Notes under the pieces: model-generated
Told to the model about the DNA's origin: nothing
The model's input: the letters and a program-made list of their open reading frames with translations, nothing else
Databases searched by the model: none
Position numbers and translations under genes: made by a program
Shown here: in pieces, positions 17,289-26,008 of the stretch
How the letters are laid out: each line of letters starts with the position of its first letter
How positions within the stretch are numbered: the stretch's first letter is position 1
Origin: Cognatiluteimonas telluris
Lineage (GTDB): Bacteria > Pseudomonadota > Gammaproteobacteria > Xanthomonadales > Xanthomonadaceae
Direction of reading: 5' to 3'
DNA: 64,000 bases
Assembly: GCF_011320095.1 (NCBI RefSeq)
Contig: NZ_JAANOY010000001.1
Span: 186,001 to 250,000, forward strand

Positions 17289-17346
17289 AGTTCCCTTCTC
17301 CCCGCAGCGCTGGGAAGAAGGTGCCCGAGGGCTGGATGAGGGGCCG
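17289..17346. repeat. Intergenic stem-loop repeat of the CTTCTCCC type
   Basis: Just after the receptor stop codon, CTTCTCCC and GGGAAGAAG form a hairpin around a short loop, followed by GGTGCCCGAGGG and GATGAGGG. This layout is a widespread dispersed intergenic element in Xanthomonadaceae and may serve as the transcript end of the receptor gene. There is no U-tract, so it is not called a terminator. Confidence 0.45.
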
Positions 17347-17450
17347 TCGTGCCAGAAGACATCGAACGGCGCGGCGCTTTCCTGCGCCGCAACCGGCGCC
17401 CCCTGACATCCCGACCCGCATCGCCTGCCTACCCTGCTACAACGCCGCCC

Positions 17451-17771
17451 TCACTCCTCCGATTCCGACGCCAGGCTGTCGAGGATTTCGCTGATCAGTT
17501 CCACCTGCGCCTGGGTCTGTTCGGCGCGGATCTCCATTGCAGCATCGTCGGGCGGGCGGATCTGCGAGCTGGCGACGATCAGCGAGGAGATGCGCCGCCA
17601 TTCCTCGCGCAAGGCCACCGGGTCCGGATGCGTCGCGGCGACCGCGCTCAACAGCGCGTGGTGGGCGTCGGTGATGGCCTCCAGCTGGATCGTGCGGGCC
17701 AGCGCCACGTCGATGCGGTCGTTGGCGTGCTGCAACGCGTCCTGCAGGCTATCGAAGTGGATTTCGGACAT
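17451..17771 (-). CDS. Small acidic helical hypothetical protein (106 aa)
   Basis: Not recognised. The product is 106 residues, acidic, without cysteine and almost entirely predicted helix (LQDALQHANDRIDVALAR, EWRRISSLIVASSQI, QTQAQVELISEILDSL). It has no signal peptide or membrane segment, so it should be a soluble helical bundle or coiled-coil protein. ATG 17771 is preceded by AGGAGGG about 6 nt upstream, which supports translation. It lies alone between the TonB receptor (convergent) and the pirin gene (upstream on the same strand, 152 bp away). Confidence 0.65.
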   Translation of the reverse strand: MSEIHFDSLQDALQHANDRIDVALARTIQLEAITDAHHALLSAVAATHPDPVALREEWRRISSLIVASSQIRPPDDAAMEIRAEQTQAQVELISEILDSLASESEE

Positions 17772-17923
17772 TGCAGCCCTCCTGTCGTCACGCTAGTCCA
17801 GCGGCTGTAAGCGTGCTGCGAAGCCGGCCGTGCCGCGGTGAACGCCGCCGCGTCCGTCGCGAGTCGTCGTTTGTCGCGCCAGCACCCGCGGGCCGCCCGC
17901 GCCCGCCGCCCTGCCCGATCGCA

Positions 17924-18814
17924 TCAGGACATCGGATTTGGCGGCGCCGGCTCGGGGGGGAGCGGGATCCATTCCTCGTGGTCCAGGTCGGGCAGTTTCA
18001 TCCGGCCGGCCACCCAGTCCGCCTTGGCCTGGGCGATGCGCTCGCGCGAAGACGACACGAAGTTCCACTCGATGAAGCGCTCGCCCAGCGGTTCGCCCGC
18101 CAGCAGCATCACCGTCGACGCCTCCAGTGCCAGCACCGTGGCCGGCACGCCGGCGGTCAGCACCACCATGCGCCCTGCACCAAAGGTCTGCCGTGCGATT
18201 TCTACCGAACCGTCGGCGACATACACCGCGCGCTCGGTGTAGTCGTCGGGCACCGACAGGCGCGCGCCGGCCTCGAGCACGCAGTGCGAATACGCCATCG
18301 GCGAATGCGTCGGCACCGGCGCGCTGCTGCCCCAGGCCTGGCCGGCGATCAGGCGGATGCGCACGCCGGCATCGTCGAACGACGGCAACGCCGCCGCGTC
18401 GAAATGCGAGAACGACGGCGCGATTTCCTCCACGTCCTCCGGCAGCGCCACCCACGCCTGGATGCCATCCATGGGCCCGCCGAAGTGGCGCGCCTGCTCG
18501 AAGCGCTCGGAATGGGTGATGCCGCGCCCGGCCGTCATCCAGTTGACTTCGCCCGGGCGGATCGGCTGCTCGGAGCCGACGCTGTCGCGATGCATGATCT
18601 CGCCGGCGAAAAGATAGGTCACGGTCGACAGGCCGATGTGCGGATGCGGCCGCACGTCGACGCTGCGCGGGATGCCCGGGGCAAACGCCACCGGCCCCAT
18701 GTGGTCGAAGAAGACGAAGGGGCCGACCATGCGCCGCTTTGCATACGGCAGCACGCGGCCGACTTCGAAACCGCCGAGATCCTTGCGGCGCTGGTCGATG
18801 ACGAGTTCGATCAT
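17924..18814 (-). CDS. Pirin family protein
   Basis: A 296-residue bicupin of the pirin family (YhhW/YhaK relatives). The N-terminal cupin carries the metal-site motifs VRPHPHIGLSTVTYLF and RGITHSERFE, whose histidines plus a nearby glutamate bind iron. The second cupin (from about residue 165) lacks a full set of ligands, as usual. Bacterial pirins act as quercetinases or as regulators of oxidative metabolism; which applies is unknown. The C-terminal tail is Pro-rich and acidic (EEWIPLPPEPAPPNP). ATG 18814 has a GGGAG ribosome site upstream. The neighbours give no functional link. Confidence 0.9.
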   Translation of the reverse strand: MIELVIDQRRKDLGGFEVGRVLPYAKRRMVGPFVFFDHMGPVAFAPGIPRSVDVRPHPHIGLSTVTYLFAGEIMHRDSVGSEQPIRPGEVNWMTAGRGITHSERFEQARHFGGPMDGIQAWVALPEDVEEIAPSFSHFDAAALPSFDDAGVRIRLIAGQAWGSSAPVPTHSPMAYSHCVLEAGARLSVPDDYTERAVYVADGSVEIARQTFGAGRMVVLTAGVPATVLALEASTVMLLAGEPLGERFIEWNFVSSSRERIAQAKADWVAGRMKLPDLDHEEWIPLPPEPAPPNPMS

Positions 18815-18856
18815 GGCGGCTCCCGGAGCGATGCTCCCGCGGCTGGCAGGCCGCCA

Positions 18857-19015
18857 TCATGCCTGTGCGGGACGGGTCCTGCGGTGGTGGCGCCCGAAGG
18901 CATCCATCAGGGCCGGGATCTGCCCGGCGATCGCGCGCGCCAGGAAGCCCAGCGTGCCGATGCGGCGTGCCAGCCGCGCACCGTCCCTGCACTCTGCCCA
19001 TGGCGGACGCTCCAT
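18857..19015 (-). CDS. Possible small protein (52 aa), doubtful
   Basis: A short frame in the gap between ligD and the pirin gene. The middle (ARLARRIGTLGFLARAIAGQ) could be an amphipathic or membrane helix, and the tail is basic. The ATG at 19015 lacks a clear ribosome binding site and high GC makes chance frames common. It is listed because the helix looks protein-like; otherwise the 238-bp gap holds nothing I can name. Confidence 0.25.
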   Translation of the reverse strand: MERPPWAECRDGARLARRIGTLGFLARAIAGQIPALMDAFGRHHRRTRPAQA

Positions 19016-19052
19016 GGCCGCCGGGGCCAGTGGCCATGGTCCGGCCGCGCCA

Positions 19053-21629
19053 TCAGCCGCCCGCCCAGCGCGACAGGTCCTGCCCGACGTCATCGATGCC
19101 GGCCCAGGGATCGCGCTTGCGCCGCTTCAGCAACGCGGGGACGTCCTTCAGGGTGAAGGCATCGCCGCGCTTGAGCGCCGCCAGCTGCGACCAGGCGATC
19201 GGCATCGCCACCGGCGCACGATCGCGCGCGCGCAGCGAATACGACGCCACCGCGGTCGCGCCCCGACCGTTGCGCAGGTAGTCGACGAAGATCTTGTTCG
19301 GCCGCAGCTTGATCGTCGACACCGCGAGGTAGCGCTGCGGCTCGGCCCTGGCGAGAGCTTCGGCGAAGCCGCGGGCGAAATTCCTCACGATGTCCCAATG
19401 GCAGCCGGGATTGAGCGGCACCACGACGTGCAGGCCCTTGCCGCCGGTCGTGCGCAGGAACGACTTCAGCCCGGCCTGCCTGAGCAGGCCGCGCACGTGC
19501 TCGGCGGATTTCTTGACCTCGCTCCACGGCACGTTGGGCCCGGGGTCGAGGTCGAACACCACGCGGTCGGCGACATCGGGATCGTCGGCATGCGAGCCCC
19601 ACGGATGGAACTCCAGGCCATTCAACTGCACCAGCTCCATGATCCCGGCGGCATCGTAGGCGACGAGATAGCTGGCATTGTTGCCGGCCTCTTCCTTCAG
19701 GCGCACGAGGCTGACGTGCTCGAGGCCCGGCGTGTGGTGTTTCTGGAAGAAGCACGGTTTCCCCGCGCCTTCGGGGCAACGGATGATCGACAGCGGTCGG
19801 CCCGCAACACCGGGCAGCAGGTGGTCCATGACCGCCAGGTAATAGTCGGCGACCTGCTGCTTGGTGATGTTGCTGTCGGGGAAGATGATTTTTCCAGGGC
19901 TGGTGATGCGCACGGGCGTCGATGCCCCCTCGCCTCGGCCGCGACTCACGGCCCCTGGTGATCTTGCCGTGGTCGCCTTGCGTGCCGTCGACCTGCCCGT
20001 CCGTGGCGGCGTCCCCGTCCCGCCTGCGACCCGATCGGTGTCGGCGAGACTTCCCACATCCTTGTCCGGCCGCACCGCCTTGAGCGAGGCCTGCCGCAAG
20101 ACGCCCGAGCCACCGGTGCCGCGCAGGAAGACCTCGACCACGAACATCGGATCGAACCACAGCGCGCCGCGGATGTCCTTGCGCACCGCCTCGGTGACAT
20201 GCACGGTCGGCTCCGTCCTGCCGGCCTTGCCGATGCGCCGGGTCAGCTTGCGGATCTGTTCGTTGTTGAATCCCGAGCCGATGCGCCCGGCGTAACTCCA
20301 GCCATGCACGGGGTCTGGCCGCGCCAGCAGCAGCGACCCGAACCCACCGCGATTGCCCTTGCCCGGCGTGTAGCCGACCACCGCGAATTCCTCGGTCTGC
20401 AGGTGCTTGGTCTTGCGCCAGTCGTCGCCGCGACCGGACATGTAGGGCCGGTCCCCGCGCTTGGAGATGATGCCTTCGAACTTCTGTTCGCTCGCGAGCT
20501 TGTAGGCGGCATCGCCGTCGGCTTCGATGTGTGTGCTCAGCGCGAGATGCCTGGGCGGGTCGTCCAGCAGCTCGGCCAGCAGTTGCTTGCGTTCCACGAG
20601 CGGTGCGTTGTCGATGGCGATCCCGTCGACATGCAGCAGGTCGAAGAGCACGTACACGAGCGTGCCTTGCTGCTCGCCCGACAGCGTGGCCTGCAGCAGG
20701 TTGAAATCCTGCTGCGTTCCCGTGCCCGCGATCAGCTCGCCGTCGAGTGCGCCCGCCTTGAGCCCGAGCTGTGTGATGGCTGCTGCGATCTCGGGCACCT
20801 TCGCCGTCCACTCGATGGCATTGCGCGACCAGATCCGCGCGACGCCGTCGACGATCGTGGTCACGAGGCGATAGCCATCCCATTTGATCTCGTGCAGCCA
20901 TTGCGGCCCTTCCGGAGGGTGATCGCCCAGGCGCGCAAGTTGCGGTTCGAAGGCTTCGTTCTTCAGGGCCTTTTTACGGGCGCCGGTGAGTTTCGCCGCC
21001 TTCTTCGCCCAGTCGATGCGCCGCGGCCTGCGCTTCGGCGCCACGGTCGCCTGCTTTTTCTTGTTGGCCTTGCCGCGGCCCGCGCGCTTGGCGTCGGCCT
21101 CGGGCGGCGCGGTGACATCGGCGAGCAGGTCGTCGGCTTCGAGGTCGCCGGCGTACTGGTCGTCCTCCTTGAACAGCAGCCACTGCGGTTGCTTCGCCGG
21201 CTTGCCGCTGCGCACCAGGTGCCAGCCGCCCTTGAGCTTGTCGCCGAACAGCTCGAAGCGCAGGTGGCCCTTGGCAAGCTGCGCCTCGGCATCGTGCGGC
21301 GTCGACCATACGCCAGTGTCGAACAGCGCCACGTGGCCGCCACCATACTGGCCTTTCGGGATCTCGCCCTCGAAGTTCGCGTAGCTGATCGGGTGGTCCT
21401 CGACCTCCACCGCCATGCGCTTGACCGACGGATCGTAACTCGGCCCTTTCGGCACCGCCCAGGACTTCAGCGCATCGCCGACCTGCAGCCGGAAGTCGTA
21501 GTGCCGACGGGACGCGTGGTGCAGCTGCACCACGAAAATCGCCCGCTTGCCCTCGGGCAGCGGCTTGCCGGGCGCAGGTTCGCGCGTCTTGTTGAACTGG
21601 CGCTTGCGTTGGTACTCGACCAGACTCAT
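19053..21629 (-). CDS. ligD: DNA ligase D (PE-LIG-POL), non-homologous end joining
   Basis: An 858-residue multifunctional ligase for double-strand break repair. The order is that of Pseudomonas LigD: 3'-phosphoesterase (about 1-165; LHHASRRHYDFRL), ATP-dependent ligase (about 235-520; nucleophile Lys249 in EIKWDGYR, motif IIISKRGD), then primase-polymerase (about 573-858; metal site VFDLDPGP). Two basic or low-complexity linkers (about 178-225, Lys-rich; 520-572, Ser/Thr/Arg-rich) join the domains. It normally works with Ku, which is not in this window. ATG 21629 begins the conserved N-terminus; an ATG at 21668 would add 13 residues. Neither has a strong ribosome site. Confidence 0.95.
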   Translation of the reverse strand: MSLVEYQRKRQFNKTREPAPGKPLPEGKRAIFVVQLHHASRRHYDFRLQVGDALKSWAVPKGPSYDPSVKRMAVEVEDHPISYANFEGEIPKGQYGGGHVALFDTGVWSTPHDAEAQLAKGHLRFELFGDKLKGGWHLVRSGKPAKQPQWLLFKEDDQYAGDLEADDLLADVTAPPEADAKRAGRGKANKKKQATVAPKRRPRRIDWAKKAAKLTGARKKALKNEAFEPQLARLGDHPPEGPQWLHEIKWDGYRLVTTIVDGVARIWSRNAIEWTAKVPEIAAAITQLGLKAGALDGELIAGTGTQQDFNLLQATLSGEQQGTLVYVLFDLLHVDGIAIDNAPLVERKQLLAELLDDPPRHLALSTHIEADGDAAYKLASEQKFEGIISKRGDRPYMSGRGDDWRKTKHLQTEEFAVVGYTPGKGNRGGFGSLLLARPDPVHGWSYAGRIGSGFNNEQIRKLTRRIGKAGRTEPTVHVTEAVRKDIRGALWFDPMFVVEVFLRGTGGSGVLRQASLKAVRPDKDVGSLADTDRVAGGTGTPPRTGRSTARKATTARSPGAVSRGRGEGASTPVRITSPGKIIFPDSNITKQQVADYYLAVMDHLLPGVAGRPLSIIRCPEGAGKPCFFQKHHTPGLEHVSLVRLKEEAGNNASYLVAYDAAGIMELVQLNGLEFHPWGSHADDPDVADRVVFDLDPGPNVPWSEVKKSAEHVRGLLRQAGLKSFLRTTGGKGLHVVVPLNPGCHWDIVRNFARGFAEALARAEPQRYLAVSTIKLRPNKIFVDYLRNGRGATAVASYSLRARDRAPVAMPIAWSQLAALKRGDAFTLKDVPALLKRRKRDPWAGIDDVGQDLSRWAGG

Positions 21630-21751
21630 GCACGGGCCGCGGGCGCGAGCGATCCTCGCGCCGGCCATGCTCGGCAGGAAGGCATGAAAAAAGCGCGAAT
21701 GCCGGTTGGGCCGACACGCGTGGAAGGCTCCGCCGAGCCCGCACTGCCAGG

Positions 21752-22156
21752 TTAAGGCGTGAGCTGTTGCGCCGAGAGGTAACGGGGCACCTTGACCGCA
21801 TCCAGGCCCAGCAGGAGCGCCAGGTTCTCCCAGCGGCCATCCCGGTGGAGGTACACATAGGCGAGGTCGACGGATTGATCGTTGACCACCACCTCCCAGA
21901 ACGTCCGTCCATCGGACGCGTACGGCTCCGCTGAGTCGCCTTCCCAGATACGGCCGATCGAAATCGAGGCGACGGTCAACGGCTGCGACTTCACTTCGTC
22001 ACATGGAGCGCAGAACGATTGGACGACGGTGTCCGTACCGATGGCCTGCATCGCCCGCGTCGCCTGCTCCAGCGTCAGGTATTGGTATTGGTCCGCGTGC
22101 GCCGGCAGTGCCAGTAAGCACAGTGCGGCGACCGACAGGATGGCTCTCATCTGCAT
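21752..22156 (-). CDS. Small periplasmic hypothetical protein with CxxC
   Basis: A 134-residue unknown protein. It begins with a clear signal peptide (MQMRAILSVAALCLLALPAHA), so the mature part should be periplasmic. It holds one CxxC (CAPC, about residue 50) and otherwise looks like a mixed alpha/beta domain with a tryptophan-rich strand (TFWEVVVNDQ). AGGG lies 6 nt before ATG 22156. It follows the XVIPCD toxin gene on the same strand after 165 bp and ends before ligD. A second immunity-type role is conceivable because immunity proteins to periplasm-directed toxins are exported, but there is no direct evidence. Confidence 0.65.
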   Translation of the reverse strand: MQMRAILSVAALCLLALPAHADQYQYLTLEQATRAMQAIGTDTVVQSFCAPCDEVKSQPLTVASISIGRIWEGDSAEPYASDGRTFWEVVVNDQSVDLAYVYLHRDGRWENLALLLGLDAVKVPRYLSAQQLTP

Positions 22157-22321
22157 GTTGACCCTGGGCGGGCAGAAGGTACGAGGCGAACTTCGACGCA
22201 TGATTACGGTTACGCGATCCTACCGCTCTGGCAGCAGTCGAGGACGAATTTCATCGCTGGCGAAGCGACCGCCCTCGCCGGAACCGGCGCCCCGCGTCGG
22301 GTGACGACGATCCACGCCTCT

Positions 22322-23560
22322 TCAGGGGCCGGCCATGGCAGGCGCACCTGTCGCCTGCTGCGCAGACGGAGCCAAGTGCGGGGCATGCAGTGTCGACTGC
22401 GTGGGCGCGAGCCGCCGCGCGGGCATTTCGAATGGCCGGTCGACATGCGCCAGCGCATGCGCAAGCTCGACATGCACTCGGCGATGTGCCGGATCATCCA
22501 AGCGACCCTGCACCGCAAACAGGTTGACCCCGTTCGATCCGGGCACGACGTGGTCCACCCGGTCCATCCCATTGACATGCGCGGCGATGGTCAGCGCCAC
22601 GGCCGTGTTTGCCAGATCCTGACTTCCACGGAGGGGATTATTCGACAACTGGCGCAAGCCGTGCTCGACCTGTTCGTACAACCGATGCTGTGGATGCGTC
22701 TCCTCCGAGAGCAATGGCCAACGGCGGGCGTCTTCCAAGGCAGCCGATGTCTCCTTGCCGATGACGCCGTCGACGTGGAGGTGGTGAGCACACTGGAATG
22801 ATCTTATGGCGTGCCTGCTGTTGGGGCCTAGGTCGCCGTCAACCTTGAGCAACCGACCGTTTTCGCCTTTGTAGCCCATCCGTTGCAAAAGCGTCTGGAT
22901 TTCGCGTTGCTCGGATGTATCCTTTCGCGCAGGCGTTGCCCGCGCATCATCAAGTACGTTTTTAGTATGGTCTCGCCCTGAGATTTGCCCACTTACAAGT
23001 CGCCAAGCCTCGCCTGAAGCAAATCCCCGATTGATGGCGGCCCCATAGGCTTCACGCATCGAATCAAGTGCCGCAGCGACTTGGTCTGATCGCGTGGTCG
23101 ATCGATTCCCGTGTTTCGCATAGCTCCCAAACGGTTTGCCCGGCGTGTCCGGATCGTCGATGCTCGCCCACTCCTGCGCGGCTGCTTTTTGCGCTGCGTA
23201 GAGTGTCGAGCCTGCTTTCCCGACAATATAGTCGTAGATGGGAGGGCGTTTGATTTTGATCAGGTAGTCGGCAAAGATCCGCTCCTGCAATTGGGGCGTG
23301 TAGCGTTCTTCTGGCTCAATGCGCATCTTCTGGACGGCATCCAGCATTGTTGTCGGAATGATTTGATATTTGCCAACCGCAAATATCTTTTCGGGATCTC
23401 CCGGAGGCAGGCTCTGCCGGCGCAGCAACTCGCCGATCGTCACATTGGAGAAATCGCAGGCTTTCGAAGCGGGCACTATGTGCCCATGCAAAGTGCCACG
23501 ATTGTAGGAGTTATAACCTCCTTCTCCACGGCTTATCAGATCTCCCAACTGATTCGTCAT
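22322..23560 (-). CDS. Putative type IV secretion antibacterial effector: lysozyme-like + PG-binding + XVIPCD
   Basis: A 412-residue protein without signal peptide, in three parts. Residues about 5-180 look like a lysozyme or transglycosylase-type domain (ISRGEGGYNSYNRG, with candidate catalytic Glu13; FAVGKYQIIPTTM). Residues about 216-277 are a PG_binding_1 domain (DGDLGPNSRHAIRSFQ). Residues about 287-375 match the XVIPCD, the signal by which Xanthomonadales type IV effectors bind VirD4 (HPQHRLYEQV, MDRVDHVV, LFAVQG, DPAHRRV), followed by a 35-residue Pro/Ala tail with some Gln. AGGAGG lies 4 nt before ATG 23560. It should be injected into rival bacteria to cut peptidoglycan. The region is visibly richer in A/T than its flanks, suggesting transfer. 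Confidence 0.85.
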   Translation of the reverse strand: MTNQLGDLISRGEGGYNSYNRGTLHGHIVPASKACDFSNVTIGELLRRQSLPPGDPEKIFAVGKYQIIPTTMLDAVQKMRIEPEERYTPQLQERIFADYLIKIKRPPIYDYIVGKAGSTLYAAQKAAAQEWASIDDPDTPGKPFGSYAKHGNRSTTRSDQVAAALDSMREAYGAAINRGFASGEAWRLVSGQISGRDHTKNVLDDARATPARKDTSEQREIQTLLQRMGYKGENGRLLKVDGDLGPNSRHAIRSFQCAHHLHVDGVIGKETSAALEDARRWPLLSEETHPQHRLYEQVEHGLRQLSNNPLRGSQDLANTAVALTIAAHVNGMDRVDHVVPGSNGVNLFAVQGRLDDPAHRRVHVELAHALAHVDRPFEMPARRLAPTQSTLHAPHLAPSAQQATGAPAMAGP

Positions 23561-23589
23561 TGAGCCTCCTTGCTCATTCGTGCCTTTGC

Positions 23590-24099
23590 TCAACGCGGAG
23601 CGGGTTCTACGGCGGCATCCCATCCGCTTACCGTTAACTGGGAACGGTCGCCATGGACATTCCAGTCCCGGATATCGCCGTAGCTGACAACATGCAAGCG
23701 CTTCCCGTCCTTGGAGAAGTACATGCCGCAATAGGCGTCACCGCTGCAGGCACTGAGTTCGGGGAGGTTGGAGCAGATGCTGCATGAGCCCAAGTCAGGG
23801 TGCTCTGCGCACAGCGGTTTGAAGCCGGCGCCGACTACGTTGTAGTTGCATTTCTTGTCGGCAACTGGAACCCAGCCGTCGGCCAGAACGAGGGCGCGCA
23901 TGTCAGCGTACGCCATGCCTTCTGTCATACCCTTCGCTACGGGCACGCCTGTTCGACTTTGGGCGAGGTCGCTCTTAGATGGCTGCGCGGCGGCGGCGGG
24001 CGAAGGTTCCGGGTGGCAAGCAGCCAAACACATACTGGCAAGGACGAGGATCAACGTGGCAAGGCGCACCCGCCGCAATCGAGTTTCGATCTGACGCAT
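23590..24099 (-). CDS. Cys-rich lipoprotein, probable immunity protein of the XVIPCD effector
   Basis: A 169-residue lipoprotein of unrecognised family. The signal peptide (LATLILVLASMC) ends in a lipobox LAAC with Cys28 as the acylated residue. The mature protein has a Pro/Ala spacer and then a compact domain with several cysteines (KKCNYN, PLCAEHP, CSICSN, CSGDAYCGMYF) that probably form disulfides. It lies directly upstream of the toxin gene (29 bp, same strand), the layout of known type IV effector/immunity pairs, whose immunity proteins are periplasmic lipoproteins. The role is inferred from context, not from homology. ATG 24099 has GGAG 8 nt upstream. Base composition is low in GC like the toxin. 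Confidence 0.7.
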   Translation of the reverse strand: MRQIETRLRRVRLATLILVLASMCLAACHPEPSPAAAAQPSKSDLAQSRTGVPVAKGMTEGMAYADMRALVLADGWVPVADKKCNYNVVGAGFKPLCAEHPDLGSCSICSNLPELSACSGDAYCGMYFSKDGKRLHVVSYGDIRDWNVHGDRSQLTVSGWDAAVEPAPR

Positions 24100-24252
24100 T
24101 TTCACTACTCCATGTGAGGTCACGCATGTTGTTCCCGCTTTGCCGACGCCTTCCTTGGCGACGTGCTGAAAGTGCGACATTGCATTAAAAATGCTTGCCC
24201 TTCAACGCTTCCGAAACCCAGATTCAGGGCAATGGGGGTTCGAAACGCTGGA

Positions 24253-25642
<1,390 letters not shown>

Positions 25643-25656
25643 AGAACCCGGTCACG

Positions 25657-25687
25657 AAAAAAGCCGGGAGGTCGCCCCCCGGCTTTT
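25657..25687 (-). terminator. Rho-independent terminator after the hfl operon
   Basis: On the minus strand a GC stem (AGCCGGG paired with CCCGGCT, positions 78-84 and 62-68 of 25600) closes a 9-nt loop and is followed by six U residues. It is placed to end transcription from miaA-hfq-hflX-hflK-hflC-DUF2065 before purA. Four T residues follow on the plus strand too, so weak bidirectional action is possible. Confidence 0.75.
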
Positions 25688-25734
25688 GTGCATTATCCGG
25701 GTTTTGACCGGCCGGGGCCAGCGCTGCGCCCATG

Positions 25735-25819
25735 GTAGGGAGAGGCGCGTCGTAACGCCGCCGGATGGCTGCCTACCCTGGCAAGGCGCGGATGGACGGA
25801 GGGCTCAGCCCTCTCCTAC
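25735..25819. repeat. Second GTAG repeat subtype, inverted pair overlapping the DUF2065 3' end
   Basis: GTAGGGAGAGGCGCG at 25735 faces, on the other strand, GTAGGAGAGGGCTGAGCCC ending at 25798. The stem sequence differs from the AGCGGCTTCAGCCGC subtype. The right copy lies inside the last codons of the DUF2065 gene: its bases encode the final Val-Gly-Glu-Gly and the TGA stop. Confidence 0.6.
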
Positions 25820-26005
25820 AGCCCGCCGGACGACGAACAGCGCCAGCAGGCCCAGCACGACCACCACCGCGCCGACGGCGCGCAGGCTGCGGTCGGGCAT
25901 GGCGTGCAGCTTTTCGGCCGCGCGCTTCCATGCCCCCGGGGTCGCGAACAGGAACAGGCCCTCGAGCACCGCGACCAGGCACAGCGCCGACCACAGATCG
26001 GTCAT
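25805..26005 (-). CDS. DUF2065 (YjeT-like) small membrane protein
   Basis: A 66-residue inner-membrane protein with two hydrophobic helices (LWSALCLVAVLEGLFLFA and VGAVVVVLGLLALFVV) separated by a short basic loop (GAWKRAAEKL). Length and layout match YjeT/DUF2065, which is encoded after hflC in many proteobacteria. It starts 3 bp after the hflC stop, so it is translationally linked and perhaps tied to HflKC function, which is unproven. The C-terminal four residues and the stop are encoded by a GTAG-type repeat, so the original tail may have been replaced. Confidence 0.88.
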   Translation of the reverse strand: MTDLWSALCLVAVLEGLFLFATPGAWKRAAEKLHAMPDRSLRAVGAVVVVLGLLALFVVRRAVGEG

Positions 26006-26008
26006 CGC

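Noticed and set aside
20199-21755. A long plus-strand frame opposite ligD
   Set aside because: It is antisense to the phosphoesterase and ligase domains and has no recognisable motifs.
24206-24249. Imperfect inverted repeat after the purA stop
   Set aside because: The arms pair only with gaps and no T-tract follows directly, so it was not called a terminator.
25735-25819. Rho-independent terminator at the DUF2065 end
   Set aside because: The palindrome has no U-tract and fits the GTAG repeat pattern better. The true terminator is at 25657-25687.
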